From NCBI GenBank assembly GCA_016790635.1, contig JAEUOR010000080.1:45947-109946 (forward strand): a stretch of 64,000 bases of DNA. Reading direction: 5' to 3'. Below the pieces are notes generated by a model. It searched no databases and was not told the DNA's origin. It was given only the letters and a program-made list of their open reading frames with translations. Made by a program: the position numbers and the translations under genes. Below are positions 50,648 to 59,058 of this stretch, piece by piece. The DNA is from Burkholderiales bacterium (GTDB lineage: Bacteria; Pseudomonadota; Gammaproteobacteria; Burkholderiales; JAEUOS01). Every line of letters begins with the position of its first letter. The stretch's first letter is position 1.

Positions 50648-51664
50648 TCAGCGGCGCGCCAGCGCGTTGATTTCCGCGCGCAGCGCATCGAGGATGGCGC
50701 GGCCGTCGCCGCCGCGTGCGCGTGCCTTGTCAATCCAGGCCTGCTCGAGCCCGGCCGTGCGGGCGCGGATGTCAGCCATGAATTGCGGACTCGCGGTGAC
50801 CGTCGGGATGTTGGTATCGACCACCGCCTTCTGGCCGCGACCGTCAGCCAAGTCCCAGGCGCGACCGAATCGCCGCGCCAGCGCCTCGCCGGAAATGCGG
50901 TTGATCGCCTCGCGGTCGGCGGCGGAGATCGAGTTCCACTTGGCGGGATTGGCCATGATCAGGAAACTGACGTTGTACAGCCCGCCAGGAACATAGGTCG
51001 CATGCTTGACCAGGGGCATGAGCTTCAACCCGACCGGCGTTTCCTTGGGCAGGAGCGTGCCGTCGACAACGCCGGAGGCCATCATCTCGTAGCTGTCGGT
51101 CGCCGGTCGCAGCACCGGGGTCGCGCCGATGGCCTTGGCGACTTCATTGACCATGCCGCCGCCGACGCGCAGCTTCATGCCTTCCAGGTCCCTGAGGGTG
51201 GTCACCGGCCGCCGGGTGTTGTAGATCTGTCCCGGGCCGTGTGTGAAGACCGCCAGGGTCACGACGCCCTTGTGCTCGTCGAAACGCGCCAGCATGCGCT
51301 CGTAGATGCGCTGGTAGGCCACCGACATGACCTCAGCCGAATCGGCCATGAAGGGGAACTCCGCCACCTCCGAGAAAACGAAGCGGCTCGGCGTGTAGCC
51401 ATGCACGGTGAAGGCGAGGTCGGCCAGGCCGTCGCGGATCGAGTCGAACGTCTGCGGCGGCGCCGAGACGGCCTTTGGCAGGACGCGGCAGACCACGCGG
51501 CCCTGCGTGACCGATTCGATGTCCTTGCAGTAGGGCATGGTCATGTCGGCCATCATCGGGTGTGCGGCCGGCACCCATGAATTGACATCGAGCACGATCT
51601 GCGCATGCGCGGTCGGCAGTGCGACCAGGGCAATGCTGGCGAGGGTGCGGGCAAGGCGGGTCAT
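50648..51664 (-). CDS. TRAP transporter substrate-binding protein DctP family
   Basis: A 338-residue periplasmic receptor. Signal MTRLARTLASIALVALPTAHA, then IVLDVNSWVPAAHPMMADMTMPYCKDIESVTQGRVVCRVLPKAVSAPPQTFDSIRDGLADLAFTVHGYTPSRF. The DctP arginine region (NTRRPVTTLRDLEGMKLRVGGG) expected to bind a carboxylate is present. DctQ and DctM genes are not in the window. The start overlaps the TetR stop (ATGA), so both are in one operon divergent from the Rdh-like genes; the receptor probably binds the pathway substrate or a related acid. Confidence 0.88.
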   Translation of the reverse strand: MTRLARTLASIALVALPTAHAQIVLDVNSWVPAAHPMMADMTMPYCKDIESVTQGRVVCRVLPKAVSAPPQTFDSIRDGLADLAFTVHGYTPSRFVFSEVAEFPFMADSAEVMSVAYQRIYERMLARFDEHKGVVTLAVFTHGPGQIYNTRRPVTTLRDLEGMKLRVGGGMVNEVAKAIGATPVLRPATDSYEMMASGVVDGTLLPKETPVGLKLMPLVKHATYVPGGLYNVSFLIMANPAKWNSISAADREAINRISGEALARRFGRAWDLADGRGQKAVVDTNIPTVTASPQFMADIRARTAGLEQAWIDKARARGGDGRAILDALRAEINALARR

Positions 51665-52365
51665 CGGGAGTCTCCTGGTTTCGCGGGTTTCACCGGGTTC
51701 TTGCGCCGGTGCGTGGCGCGCCGGGCGGGGGCGGCTGTGTCCGACGTCGGCGCGCCGAACAGACCATACGATAGCACCTGCGAGAACACCGTCGCGATCG
51801 GGTCCAGGCCGCTGTCGGCAGCACTGCGCGTCCACCGCGCCACGGCATTGCACATTCCCAGGATCGCCAGCACCGAGATGCGCCGATCGAGGCTCTTCGG
51901 GATCACGCCGCGCGTCTGGCCTTCCACGAGCAGGGCGTGCCACAGTTCCTCGTAGCGGTGAGACAGTTCGTCGAGCGGCCGGCGCGCCGCGTCCGGCAGT
52001 TCGCGACGCAGGAACAGGAAGGCTTGCACGTAAAAGCGGTCCTCGATGAGGGGCTCGATGTGGGCGCGCACGGCTTCGCGCACCTTGGTTTCCACGGCCA
52101 GGTCGGAAGCCTGGATCGCGGCCAGGCGATCGAGGAACTGGGTGATCCCGAAATGGCAGATCGCCTCGAGCAGCGCGGCCTTGGACGGGAAGTAGTGGTA
52201 GATCGCCGCCGGCTGCGCGCCCCAGGCCGCGGCGATGTCGCGCATTCCCGCGCCGTGATAGCCACGATGGGCGAAAACGTCTGCCGCGGCGCGCAGAAGG
52301 GCGTCGCGGCGCGACAGGTTCGCGGGCTCCGGGGTTGCGGCGTCGGCCGGTGCGGTGCGGGGCAT
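51661..52365 (-). CDS. TetR-family transcriptional regulator
   Basis: A 234-residue regulator. The N-terminal helix-turn-helix RDALLRAAADVFAHRGYHGAGMRDIAAAWGAQPAAIYHYFPSKAALLEAI is classical, and the C-terminal ligand domain is helical. The tail after residue 210 is Arg/Lys/Pro-rich. It lies divergently from the Rdh-like operon with two copies of a TGAAC/GTTCA inverted repeat between, one just ahead of its own start. Likely an autoregulated repressor released by a pathway metabolite, possibly an acyl-CoA. Confidence 0.9.
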   Translation of the reverse strand: MPRTAPADAATPEPANLSRRDALLRAAADVFAHRGYHGAGMRDIAAAWGAQPAAIYHYFPSKAALLEAICHFGITQFLDRLAAIQASDLAVETKVREAVRAHIEPLIEDRFYVQAFLFLRRELPDAARRPLDELSHRYEELWHALLVEGQTRGVIPKSLDRRISVLAILGMCNAVARWTRSAADSGLDPIATVFSQVLSYGLFGAPTSDTAAPARRATHRRKNPVKPAKPGDSR

Positions 52366-52378
52366 GCTTTGCGAGCGG

Positions 52379-52392
52379 TGAACAGTTGTTCA
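52379..52392. promoter_or_regulatory. Inverted repeat, probable TetR operator 1
   Basis: TGAACAGTTGTTCA: TGAAC and GTTCA arms with a four-base centre, 13 bases upstream of the tetR start. The same arms recur at 52490-52503. Confidence 0.6.
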
Positions 52393-52489
52393 AATCATAG
52401 CAGGGCTGGAGTACGGCCTGCAAGCAAGGGACGTGCTGCCTACAGGTGATTTCGCGGCGGCGATGTTGCAACGCAATAGCATTGTGAGT

Positions 52490-52503
52490 TGAACGATTGT
52501 TCA
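52490..52503. promoter_or_regulatory. Inverted repeat, probable TetR operator 2
   Basis: TGAACGATTGTTCA, 12 of 14 bases identical to operator 1 and 111 bases away, 43 bases upstream of the first Rdh-like gene. Two sites in a divergent promoter region fit joint control of both directions. Confidence 0.6.
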
Positions 52504-52546
52504 CCCGTGGCTAGAATGCGCGGAACGAATCGTCACGGATCACAGC

Positions 52547-53809
52547 ATGCAGACCGCCGAGCCGCTTGAACGCCTGTCCCAGGAGCGCCAGCCGTCCAGC
52601 GAGGGTCCGTACCGCGCGCGCGCGCCGCACGTTCACGCGAAGGACGCCGAATGCGGATTCGAGGTCGGCGAGAGCTTCGAGCGCTTCAACCAGTCCAACG
52701 ACATCTACACGCGCGGCCAGTGGGACTCGCGCATCCGCTCGGAGAAGGTGCTCAACTGGTTCAAGGGCATGTTTCGTCCCGGGCTCGGCGCGCGCAACGC
52801 CGATGGTTACTCTGTGCGCGATTTCGCGTTGCGCAATGCCGGCTGGATGGGCGCCAACCTGACCATCCAGAGGAGCCTCGCGCGCGGTCGGGTCGACGGC
52901 TTTCTGGACTACATCATGCCGTACTCCGACCCGAACCCGGAGCAGGTGCCGGTTGAATCGCCGCAGGCGATGAGCGAGGAGATCAAGCGCGTGTCGAGGC
53001 TCTTCGGTGCCGATGGCGTGGGCATCACGCACACCGACCCGCGCTGGCACTACACCAAGAGCTTCTCGACCAAGGCCTTGGCCGAGAAGCCCTATGACAT
53101 CCCGGAAGGGCTGCCCAATGCGATCGTCATCGTCACGGCGATGCACTACGAGGCCGTGCAGTGCTACCCCTCGGCCACCGCCGGCATCGCGGTCGGCCAC
53201 GGCTATTCGCGCGATTGCGAACTGGTGCAGTCGATCGCGACCTATATCCTGAACCTCGGCTACCGGGCGGTGGCGAGCGTCAACGATACTTCGCTGGCGA
53301 TCCCCTATGCGATCGCCGCCGGCCTCGGGGAATACGGGCGCAACGGGCTGCTCATCACGCCGGAATTCGGTCCCCGGGTGCGCATTGGTCGCATCCACAC
53401 CGACATGCCGCTGGCCCACGACGCCCCGATCCGCTTCGGCGTGCGCGAATTCTGCGACAGCACCTGCCGGCGCTGCGCAGAGGCCTGCCCGCCGAAGGCG
53501 ATTTCCTTCGGCGCGCCGACCGAAAAGATCCCCAACCAGTCCTCGATCATCGGCATCCGCAAGTGGCAGGTCGACGCCGAGAAGTGCTTCAAGTTCTGGG
53601 TCAACCAGGCGACCGAGTGCGGCATCTGCATGCGCGTCTGCCCGTACAACAAGGATCTCTCGCGCTTCGCTTCGCGCACCTGGTACAGGTTTTGGCGGCG
53701 CCTGGCGGCCTCTCCGCTCAAGAAGCTCGCGCTGTGGCTGGACGTGAAGCTTGGCTACGGTGAGCGCATCAAGCCGGCCGAGTTCTGGAAGCGCTTTCGC
53801 GCGCACTGA
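52547..53809 (+). CDS. Reductive-dehalogenase-like (RdhA/QueG superfamily) Fe-S protein
   Basis: A 420-residue cytoplasmic protein without Tat signal. An Rdh-like N region (FERFNQSNDIYTRGQWDSRI) is followed by the cobalamin-type core: GVGITHTDPRWHY, PNAIVIVTAMHYEAV, YSRDCELVQSIATYILNLGYRAVASVNDTSLAIPYAIAAGLGEYGRNGLLITPEFGPRVRIGRIHTD. Two ferredoxin-like motifs end it: CDSTCRRCAEACPPKAI (about 304-320) and CFKFWVNQATECGICMRVCPYNKD (about 347-370). These are the features of corrinoid/Fe-S reductive dehalogenases; no RdhB anchor gene is present, as in the cytoplasmic class. Whether it removes halogen or does another reductive step is not known. First gene of a six-gene operon. Confidence 0.82.
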   Translation: MQTAEPLERLSQERQPSSEGPYRARAPHVHAKDAECGFEVGESFERFNQSNDIYTRGQWDSRIRSEKVLNWFKGMFRPGLGARNADGYSVRDFALRNAGWMGANLTIQRSLARGRVDGFLDYIMPYSDPNPEQVPVESPQAMSEEIKRVSRLFGADGVGITHTDPRWHYTKSFSTKALAEKPYDIPEGLPNAIVIVTAMHYEAVQCYPSATAGIAVGHGYSRDCELVQSIATYILNLGYRAVASVNDTSLAIPYAIAAGLGEYGRNGLLITPEFGPRVRIGRIHTDMPLAHDAPIRFGVREFCDSTCRRCAEACPPKAISFGAPTEKIPNQSSIIGIRKWQVDAEKCFKFWVNQATECGICMRVCPYNKDLSRFASRTWYRFWRRLAASPLKKLALWLDVKLGYGERIKPAEFWKRFRAH

Positions 53810-53819
53810 GGTCCTGACG

Positions 53820-55391
53820 GTGAACCTTAACCGCGCGCTGGCTTCCGTCATCCGCCATCACGGCCGGCGGGCCGCCGTGCTCGATGTGGCGCACAGTTTC
53901 ACCTGGGAAGAGTTCGGCAATCGTGTCGCGCGCCTGGCCGGTGCCCTGGCCGCGCAGGGCGTGGCGCGTGGCGCCCGCTTCGCGATCCTCTCCCGGAATG
54001 GCTTTCGCGTCGAGGAACTCAAGTGGGCGGGGCTGCGCCTGGGAGCGATCCCGGTGCCGGTCAACTTCCGGCTCGCGCCGCCGGAGATCGCGCAGATCGT
54101 CGCCGACTGCGGTGCGGTACGGGTGTTCGTCGAGTCGGCGTTCGCGCCCTTGCTGGAGCATCCGGCCACGGCCGCCTGGCGCGGCGCGGCCGTGGTCTTC
54201 GGCGAGAGCGCGGGCGCGGATGCGCTCGCTTACGAGGGCATGCTCGCCGCGGCCGCACCGGCGCCGGCGGCCGATCCCGATCCGGACGCGGACGCGCTGC
54301 TCCTCTACACCGGCGGCACGACCGGGCGCGCCAAGGGAGTGCGCCTGTCGCACGCCAACATCCTCTCCAACAATGTCGCCTTCGGCCTGGCCGTGGGCGC
54401 GCGGCCCGAGCACGTCTATCTGCACGCGGCGCCGATGTTCCACTCGGCCGACCTCCTGGCCACGGGCTGGTTCCTGCAGGGTGCCGCGCAGTGCTATCTG
54501 CCGATGTTCTCGCCACAGGCCTTCCTGGAGGCGATCGCGCGCTATCGCGTCGGTGCGGTCGTCACCGTGCCGACCATGTTGATCGCGACCGTCGGCAGCC
54601 CCGAGTTCGCGCGCGCCGATGTCTCCTCGCTCAAGGTGCTGATCTACGGCGCCGCGCCGATGGCGCTCGACTGGGTCGCGAAGGTCGCGCAGGCCTTCCC
54701 GCATGCCGATTTCTGCAATTGCTACGGGCTCACCGAGACCGCGCCGGACCTGACGATCTTCAACGCGCGCGAGCACCGCGAGGCGATCGAGCACATGCAG
54801 GCCACCGGCGAGCGCGGCGGGCGATTGTTGTCGGTGGGCAAGCCCAACGCGCTCAACGAACTCAAGGTCGTGGACGACAGCGGGCGCGAGGTTGCGGCCG
54901 ACGTGGCGGGTGAGCTCCTGGCGCGCGGCCCGAACATCATGCGCGGCTATCACGAGCGTCCGGAGGAAACCGCCGCGGCGCTCAAGGACGGTTGGCTCTA
55001 CACCGGCGACGTCGCGCGCATCGACGAGGACGGCTACGTCTACCTGCTCGACCGCAAAAAGGACATGGTCATCACCGGCGGGGAGAACGTCTACTCGTCC
55101 GAGGTCGAGGCCGTGCTGCAGCGTCATCCTGCCGTAGCCGAAGCCGCCATCATCGGCGCCCCTGACCCGCGCCTGGGTGAAAAGGTCGTCGCCGCGGTCG
55201 TGCGCCGGCCCGCGGCCGATGTCGGGCCGGATGAGCTCGAGGCCCACTGTCGCACCTCGCTCGGCGGCTTCAAGGTGCCGCGGCGGTTCATGTTCGTCGA
55301 CGCGCTGCCCAAGAGCGCGCTCGGCAAAGTGCTGAAAGGCGAGTTGCGCCGCAGGGCGATCGAGGAGAACACGCATGGGCAACCTGGCTGA
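53820..55391 (+). CDS. Acyl-CoA ligase (class I adenylate-forming enzyme)
   Basis: A 523-residue AMP-forming ligase, start GTG ten bases after the previous stop. P-loop motif LLLYTGGTTGRAKGVRLSH, then HAAPMFHSADLLATGWFLQG, the A4/A5 motifs YGAAPMALDWV and CYGLTETAP, hinge WLYTGDVARIDEDGYVYLLDRKKDMVITGGENVYSSEVE, and the C-terminal catalytic lysine in LPKSALGKVLKGELRRR. All catalytic elements are present. Paralogous to the ligase at 57536-59053. Substrate probably an aryl or branched carboxylate. Its 3' end overlaps the next gene by 17 bases. Confidence 0.9.
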   Translation: MNLNRALASVIRHHGRRAAVLDVAHSFTWEEFGNRVARLAGALAAQGVARGARFAILSRNGFRVEELKWAGLRLGAIPVPVNFRLAPPEIAQIVADCGAVRVFVESAFAPLLEHPATAAWRGAAVVFGESAGADALAYEGMLAAAAPAPAADPDPDADALLLYTGGTTGRAKGVRLSHANILSNNVAFGLAVGARPEHVYLHAAPMFHSADLLATGWFLQGAAQCYLPMFSPQAFLEAIARYRVGAVVTVPTMLIATVGSPEFARADVSSLKVLIYGAAPMALDWVAKVAQAFPHADFCNCYGLTETAPDLTIFNAREHREAIEHMQATGERGGRLLSVGKPNALNELKVVDDSGREVAADVAGELLARGPNIMRGYHERPEETAAALKDGWLYTGDVARIDEDGYVYLLDRKKDMVITGGENVYSSEVEAVLQRHPAVAEAAIIGAPDPRLGEKVVAAVVRRPAADVGPDELEAHCRTSLGGFKVPRRFMFVDALPKSALGKVLKGELRRRAIEENTHGQPG

Positions 55392-56286
55392 ACTGGTCGC
55401 TGCCGCCGCGGCGCCGGATGCCGACACGGCGCTGGCGCTCTCGCGCGCCGACGAACTGCGCCGCGTCGCGCTCGGCTCCGGGGTGGATGTGGTCGGCATC
55501 GCTCCCACGCATCGCTGGGACGAGTTCGTCCCGCCGGGCAGCAGGCCCTACGACATCCTGCCCGGGGCCAAGTCGGTCGTCGTCGTCGGGGTGCGCGGTC
55601 CTTCGGCCGGCGCCTGGCTCTCGCCTGACCACCGCTTGATCGAGATGAACGGCTACGACTTCGCCAACGACCGGGTGATCCACATCGTCGCCGACCACAT
55701 CGAGCGCGAATATGGCCACCAGGCGATCCAGGCGCCGGGCCTGCCGGTCGGCGGCCACCAGCCGGCGTTTTCCATGATGCTGGCCGCGGTGCTGTCCGGA
55801 CTGGGGACGCGCTCGTTCGCGGCCAACATCATCCTCAATCCGAAGTACGGCCTTCTGTACTACTCAGCTTGTCTCACCACGCTTGAACTGCCGTCCGACC
55901 CCATGCTCGAGCAGGACGTCTGCCCGCACCCGATGTGCGTGCAGGTCTACAAGGCCGGCGGGCGCACGCCCTGCCAGGCGGCCTGTCCCTCGGACGACGG
56001 CGGCTGCCTGCACGGGACCCTGGATGAGAACGACCGCATCGCGACCACCTACTACGACCGCGAGCGGTGCGTGTCGCGTGCGATGAACTTCGGCATCAAC
56101 AGCTTCCAGAAGGCCATGGAGCAGATCGTCAACGAAGACGACGCGGAACGGCGGCGCATGATGATCCATTCCGACTTCTTCACCCGCTCGGCCTCGGCGA
56201 TCGCCTTCTACAAGGAGTCGGTCGCCCAGTGCTTCGAGTGCATGCGCGTGTGCCCGATCGGGCGCGCGGAGAGGAAACTCAAATGA
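55375..56286 (+). CDS. RdhA/QueG-like Fe-S protein, short form (first of two)
   Basis: A 303-residue protein homologous to the core of the 52547 gene: VDVVGIAPTHRWDEF, PGAKSVVVVGVRGPSA, FANDRVIHIVADHIEREYGHQAI and LSGLGTRSFAANIILNPKYGLLYYSACLTTLELP align with its core segments. Cysteines occur as CPHPMC, CQAACPSDDGGC and C-terminal CFECMRVCPIG, enough for two 4Fe-4S clusters but in a different pattern. It lacks the long N-terminal region. Role unknown; may be a partner subunit or maturation reductase. Overlaps the ligase gene at its start and the next gene by ATGA. Confidence 0.75.
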   Translation: MGNLAELVAAAAAPDADTALALSRADELRRVALGSGVDVVGIAPTHRWDEFVPPGSRPYDILPGAKSVVVVGVRGPSAGAWLSPDHRLIEMNGYDFANDRVIHIVADHIEREYGHQAIQAPGLPVGGHQPAFSMMLAAVLSGLGTRSFAANIILNPKYGLLYYSACLTTLELPSDPMLEQDVCPHPMCVQVYKAGGRTPCQAACPSDDGGCLHGTLDENDRIATTYYDRERCVSRAMNFGINSFQKAMEQIVNEDDAERRRMMIHSDFFTRSASAIAFYKESVAQCFECMRVCPIGRAERKLK

Positions 56287-57149
56287 GCGCTGCCGACCTG
56301 GATTTCATGCAGGCCTGCAAGACCGAACTCGCCGAAGTGGCCAAGAAGGCCGGCGCACTGGTCTGCGGGGTGGCCGACGCGGCCGCCTTCGGTGCGGCGA
56401 TGGAGGGGCAGCGGCCGACCGAACTCCTGCCCGGCTGCAAGACGGTCTATGTGCTCGGCGGCGCGCAGCCGCGCGCCGGCGACTGGAAGAGCCCGTCCTA
56501 CCGCCACATGGAGACGACCTCGACCTCGGACCGTGTCTTCGCGATGGGCAATCGCGTCGCGCAGCACATCGAGCGGCGCTTCGGCTACTACGCGATTACC
56601 ATCCCGCCCGGGGTCGATCGTGCGCGGCGGCCTTTTCTCAACCTGGGTCTGGCCGCGGAACTCGCCGGTTGCGGCTCGGCCAGCCTGGCAGGGCCGGTGC
56701 TCAACGCCGAGCATGGATTCATGTACTACACGGCCGTTCTCACGACGCTGCCGCTGCCGGTCGACGGTCCGTTGGCGGAGCCGGTCTGTCCAGCGCCCGA
56801 GTGCACGGCCATGTTTGCCGACATCGGCACCACGCCGTGCCTTGCGACCTGCCCGATCGACGAAGGCGGGTGTCTTGGCGGCAGGATCGAGGACGGTCGC
56901 TTCAAGGATCGTCGCTATGATGTCGCGCGCTGCACCACGCGTGTCCACACCTCCTTCATCCCGGGTTTCCAGAAGGCGCTGGAGGCGGTGTTTGACGAAG
57001 CGGACAAGGAAAAGCGCCGCATGGTCCTTTATTCGTCGCAGTTCACCCGCACGCTGTGGTCGATGTCGTATTCCAACGTCAGCCAGGGGCAGTGCTTCGA
57101 ATGCATGCGCGCCTGTCCCGTCGCCTCGAAGCGGCGCGAACTGCGCTAG
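56283..57149 (+). CDS. RdhA/QueG-like Fe-S protein, short form (second of two)
   Basis: A 288-residue paralogue of the preceding protein: AGALVCGVADAAAFG, PGCKTVYVLGGAQPRA, STSDRVFAMGNRVAQHIERRFGYYAI, AELAGCGSASLAGPVLNAEHGFMYYTAVLTTLPLP, then CPAPEC, CLATCPIDEGGCLGG and CFECMRACPVA. The cysteine order is the same as in its neighbour, so the two may form a heteromer. Translationally coupled (ATGA). No signal peptide. Confidence 0.75.
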   Translation: MSAADLDFMQACKTELAEVAKKAGALVCGVADAAAFGAAMEGQRPTELLPGCKTVYVLGGAQPRAGDWKSPSYRHMETTSTSDRVFAMGNRVAQHIERRFGYYAITIPPGVDRARRPFLNLGLAAELAGCGSASLAGPVLNAEHGFMYYTAVLTTLPLPVDGPLAEPVCPAPECTAMFADIGTTPCLATCPIDEGGCLGGRIEDGRFKDRRYDVARCTTRVHTSFIPGFQKALEAVFDEADKEKRRMVLYSSQFTRTLWSMSYSNVSQGQCFECMRACPVASKRRELR

Positions 57150-57169
57150 CCCGACAAGGAGAGAGGAAC

Positions 57170-57526
57170 ATGGGCTTTTACTTCGTCGATCCGGAGCTTT
57201 ACCGCAAGCACAAGGATGCCGTGCTCGAGATGTCGCAGGCCATCCAGATCAACTATCCGGAGCATCTGCCGCCGGAGGTGCGCAAGCCCGGCTATTCCGA
57301 CCGCCAGATCGCCGAGAAGCTGGGCCTGGAGGAGAGGGTGGTGCGCGAGATCCGCTGCGTCGCCGAGCGCGAGTACTACCCGGTCGATGAGTGGGAGCGT
57401 GCGCTCGAGTTCAAGGATCGCGCCTGCAAGGCCTACGCCGAAGGCGGCGTCGCCTACGCGACCAAGAAGTACATCGACCGGGCTCGCGCCGAAAAGGCGG
57501 CCAAGGCGAGCGCCGGCAAGGCCTGA
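57170..57526 (+). CDS. Small protein of unknown function in the Rdh-like operon
   Basis: A 118-residue protein with a very good SD (AAGGAGAGAGG) before MGFYFVDPELYRKHKDAVLEM. The middle segment PGYSDRQIAEKLGLEERVVREIRCVAEREY resembles a helix-turn-helix, followed by YPVDEWERALEFKDRACKAYAEGGVAYATKKYIDRAR and an Ala/Lys-rich tail. I do not recognise it. The operon position suggests a structural or chaperone role rather than general regulation, but this is a guess. Confidence 0.7.
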   Translation: MGFYFVDPELYRKHKDAVLEMSQAIQINYPEHLPPEVRKPGYSDRQIAEKLGLEERVVREIRCVAEREYYPVDEWERALEFKDRACKAYAEGGVAYATKKYIDRARAEKAAKASAGKA

Positions 57527-57535
57527 AGACCGCCG

Positions 57536-59053
57536 ATGCTCACGCTGCCATCGGCACTCGCGCGCGCCAGCCTGGTCCACGGGGCGCGTCCGGCCATCCT
57601 CGACGGTGACCGGGCCTTCAGCTGGCGTGAACACGTCCTGCGCGTCGCCAGGGCCGCCGGCGCATTGGCGGCGATGGGGCTTACGGCGGGGGACCGCATC
57701 GGCGTCATCTCGCGCAATTCGCGCGAGCAGTGCGAACTCTTCCACGCCGGCTACTGGTCCGGCATCGTCCCGGTGCCGGTCAACGTGCGCCTCGCGCCGC
57801 GCGAAATCGCTTTCGTCCTGGCCGACGCGGGCTGTCGCATCCTGGCGGTCGATCCGGCACTCGCCGCGCTGCTCGAGAGCGCAGAACTGGCGCCCTGGCG
57901 CGAACGTTCGTTTCTGCTCGGCCCGACCTTTGACGCGCAAATCGATGCCGCCCTGCCGGTGCGCTCGCGCGACGCGGGCGAGGATGACGACGCGATTCTC
58001 CTCTACACCGGCGGCACCACGGGCCGTGCCAAGGGAGTGCGCCTGACCCACCGCAACATCATCGCCAACGGCCTGCAGGTGGGCCTGGTCCTCGGGCTGC
58101 GGCAGGACGATGTCTACCTGCACGTCGCGCCGATGTTCCACTCCGCCGACCTGCTGTCGACCGCGACCACGCTCGCCGGCGGCGCGCACGTCTACCTGCC
58201 CGAATTCAACCCGCCGGCTTTCCTGTCGGCGATCGCGCGCCATCGTGTGAGCATGACCATGCTGGCGCCGACCATGCTGATCATGGTGCTCTCGCACCCG
58301 GACATGCCCAAGCACGATCTGTCATCGCTCCGCATCCAGGTCTACGGCAGCGCGCCCATGGCCGAGGCCTGGATCCGCCGCGCGATCGAGGCCTTGCCGG
58401 GCGCCGCGGTGACCCAGGGATACGGGCTCACGGAGACCGCGCCCATCCTGTCTTTTTTCGAGCACCGCGATCACGTCGCGGCGATCGCGCGCGGCGACGC
58501 AGCAAGGCTGCGCTCTGCGGGCAAGGTGTTGCCCGGTGTGGATGTGCGCATCGTCGGCGACGACGGCGCGGACCTGCCGGCAGGCGGCGTGGGCGAGGTT
58601 TGGGTGCGCGGGCCGAACGTCACGCCGGGGTACCTGGGCGCGGCCGAGGCCAATGCACAGGCGCTGCGCGACGGCTGGTTTGTCACCGGCGACGTCGGCT
58701 GCATCGACGACGAAGGCTTCCTGACGTTGCTCGATCGCAAGAAGGACATGATCGTCACCGGCGGCGAAAACGTCTACTCGGCCGAGGTCGAGTCGGCATT
58801 GCTCGAACATCCGGCCCTGGCGGAAGCCGCGGTCATCGGTGTGCCCGACCCGGTCTACGGCGAAGCGGTCTTCGCGGTGCTCGTGCCGCGCCCCGGCATG
58901 TCTGCGAGCGACGAGGAACTCATCGCGCACTGCCGCGGCCACATCGGCGGTTACAAGATCCCGCGGCGCTTCGCGCGTGTCGAGGCCCTGCCCAAGAGCG
59001 CGCTGGGCAAGGTGCTCAAGTCCGATTTGCGCACGCGCTTTGCCGGCGCCTGA
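57536..59053 (+). CDS. Acyl-CoA ligase (class I adenylate-forming enzyme), second copy
   Basis: A 505-residue ligase paralogous to that at 53820. Same landmarks: LLYTGGTTGRAKGVRLTHRN, HVAPMFHSADLLSTATTLAGG, GSAPMAEAWI, QGYGLTETAPILSFFEH, WFVTGDVGCIDDEGFLTLLDRKKDMIVTGGENVYSAEVE and catalytic Lys in LPKSALGKVLKSDLR. Two ligases in one operon suggest activation of two acids, or of substrate and a later intermediate. It ends five bases from the convergent DOPA-dioxygenase gene with no hairpin between. Confidence 0.9.
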   Translation: MLTLPSALARASLVHGARPAILDGDRAFSWREHVLRVARAAGALAAMGLTAGDRIGVISRNSREQCELFHAGYWSGIVPVPVNVRLAPREIAFVLADAGCRILAVDPALAALLESAELAPWRERSFLLGPTFDAQIDAALPVRSRDAGEDDDAILLYTGGTTGRAKGVRLTHRNIIANGLQVGLVLGLRQDDVYLHVAPMFHSADLLSTATTLAGGAHVYLPEFNPPAFLSAIARHRVSMTMLAPTMLIMVLSHPDMPKHDLSSLRIQVYGSAPMAEAWIRRAIEALPGAAVTQGYGLTETAPILSFFEHRDHVAAIARGDAARLRSAGKVLPGVDVRIVGDDGADLPAGGVGEVWVRGPNVTPGYLGAAEANAQALRDGWFVTGDVGCIDDEGFLTLLDRKKDMIVTGGENVYSAEVESALLEHPALAEAAVIGVPDPVYGEAVFAVLVPRPGMSASDEELIAHCRGHIGGYKIPRRFARVEALPKSALGKVLKSDLRTRFAGA

Positions 59054-59058
59054 ACGTC

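Noticed and set aside
47752..50670. 972-codon open frame on the plus strand opposite the flavoprotein and ferredoxin genes
   Set aside because: It is an antisense shadow caused by GC-rich third positions; the minus-strand genes have clear FAD, NAD and Fe-S motifs, while the plus-strand translation has none.
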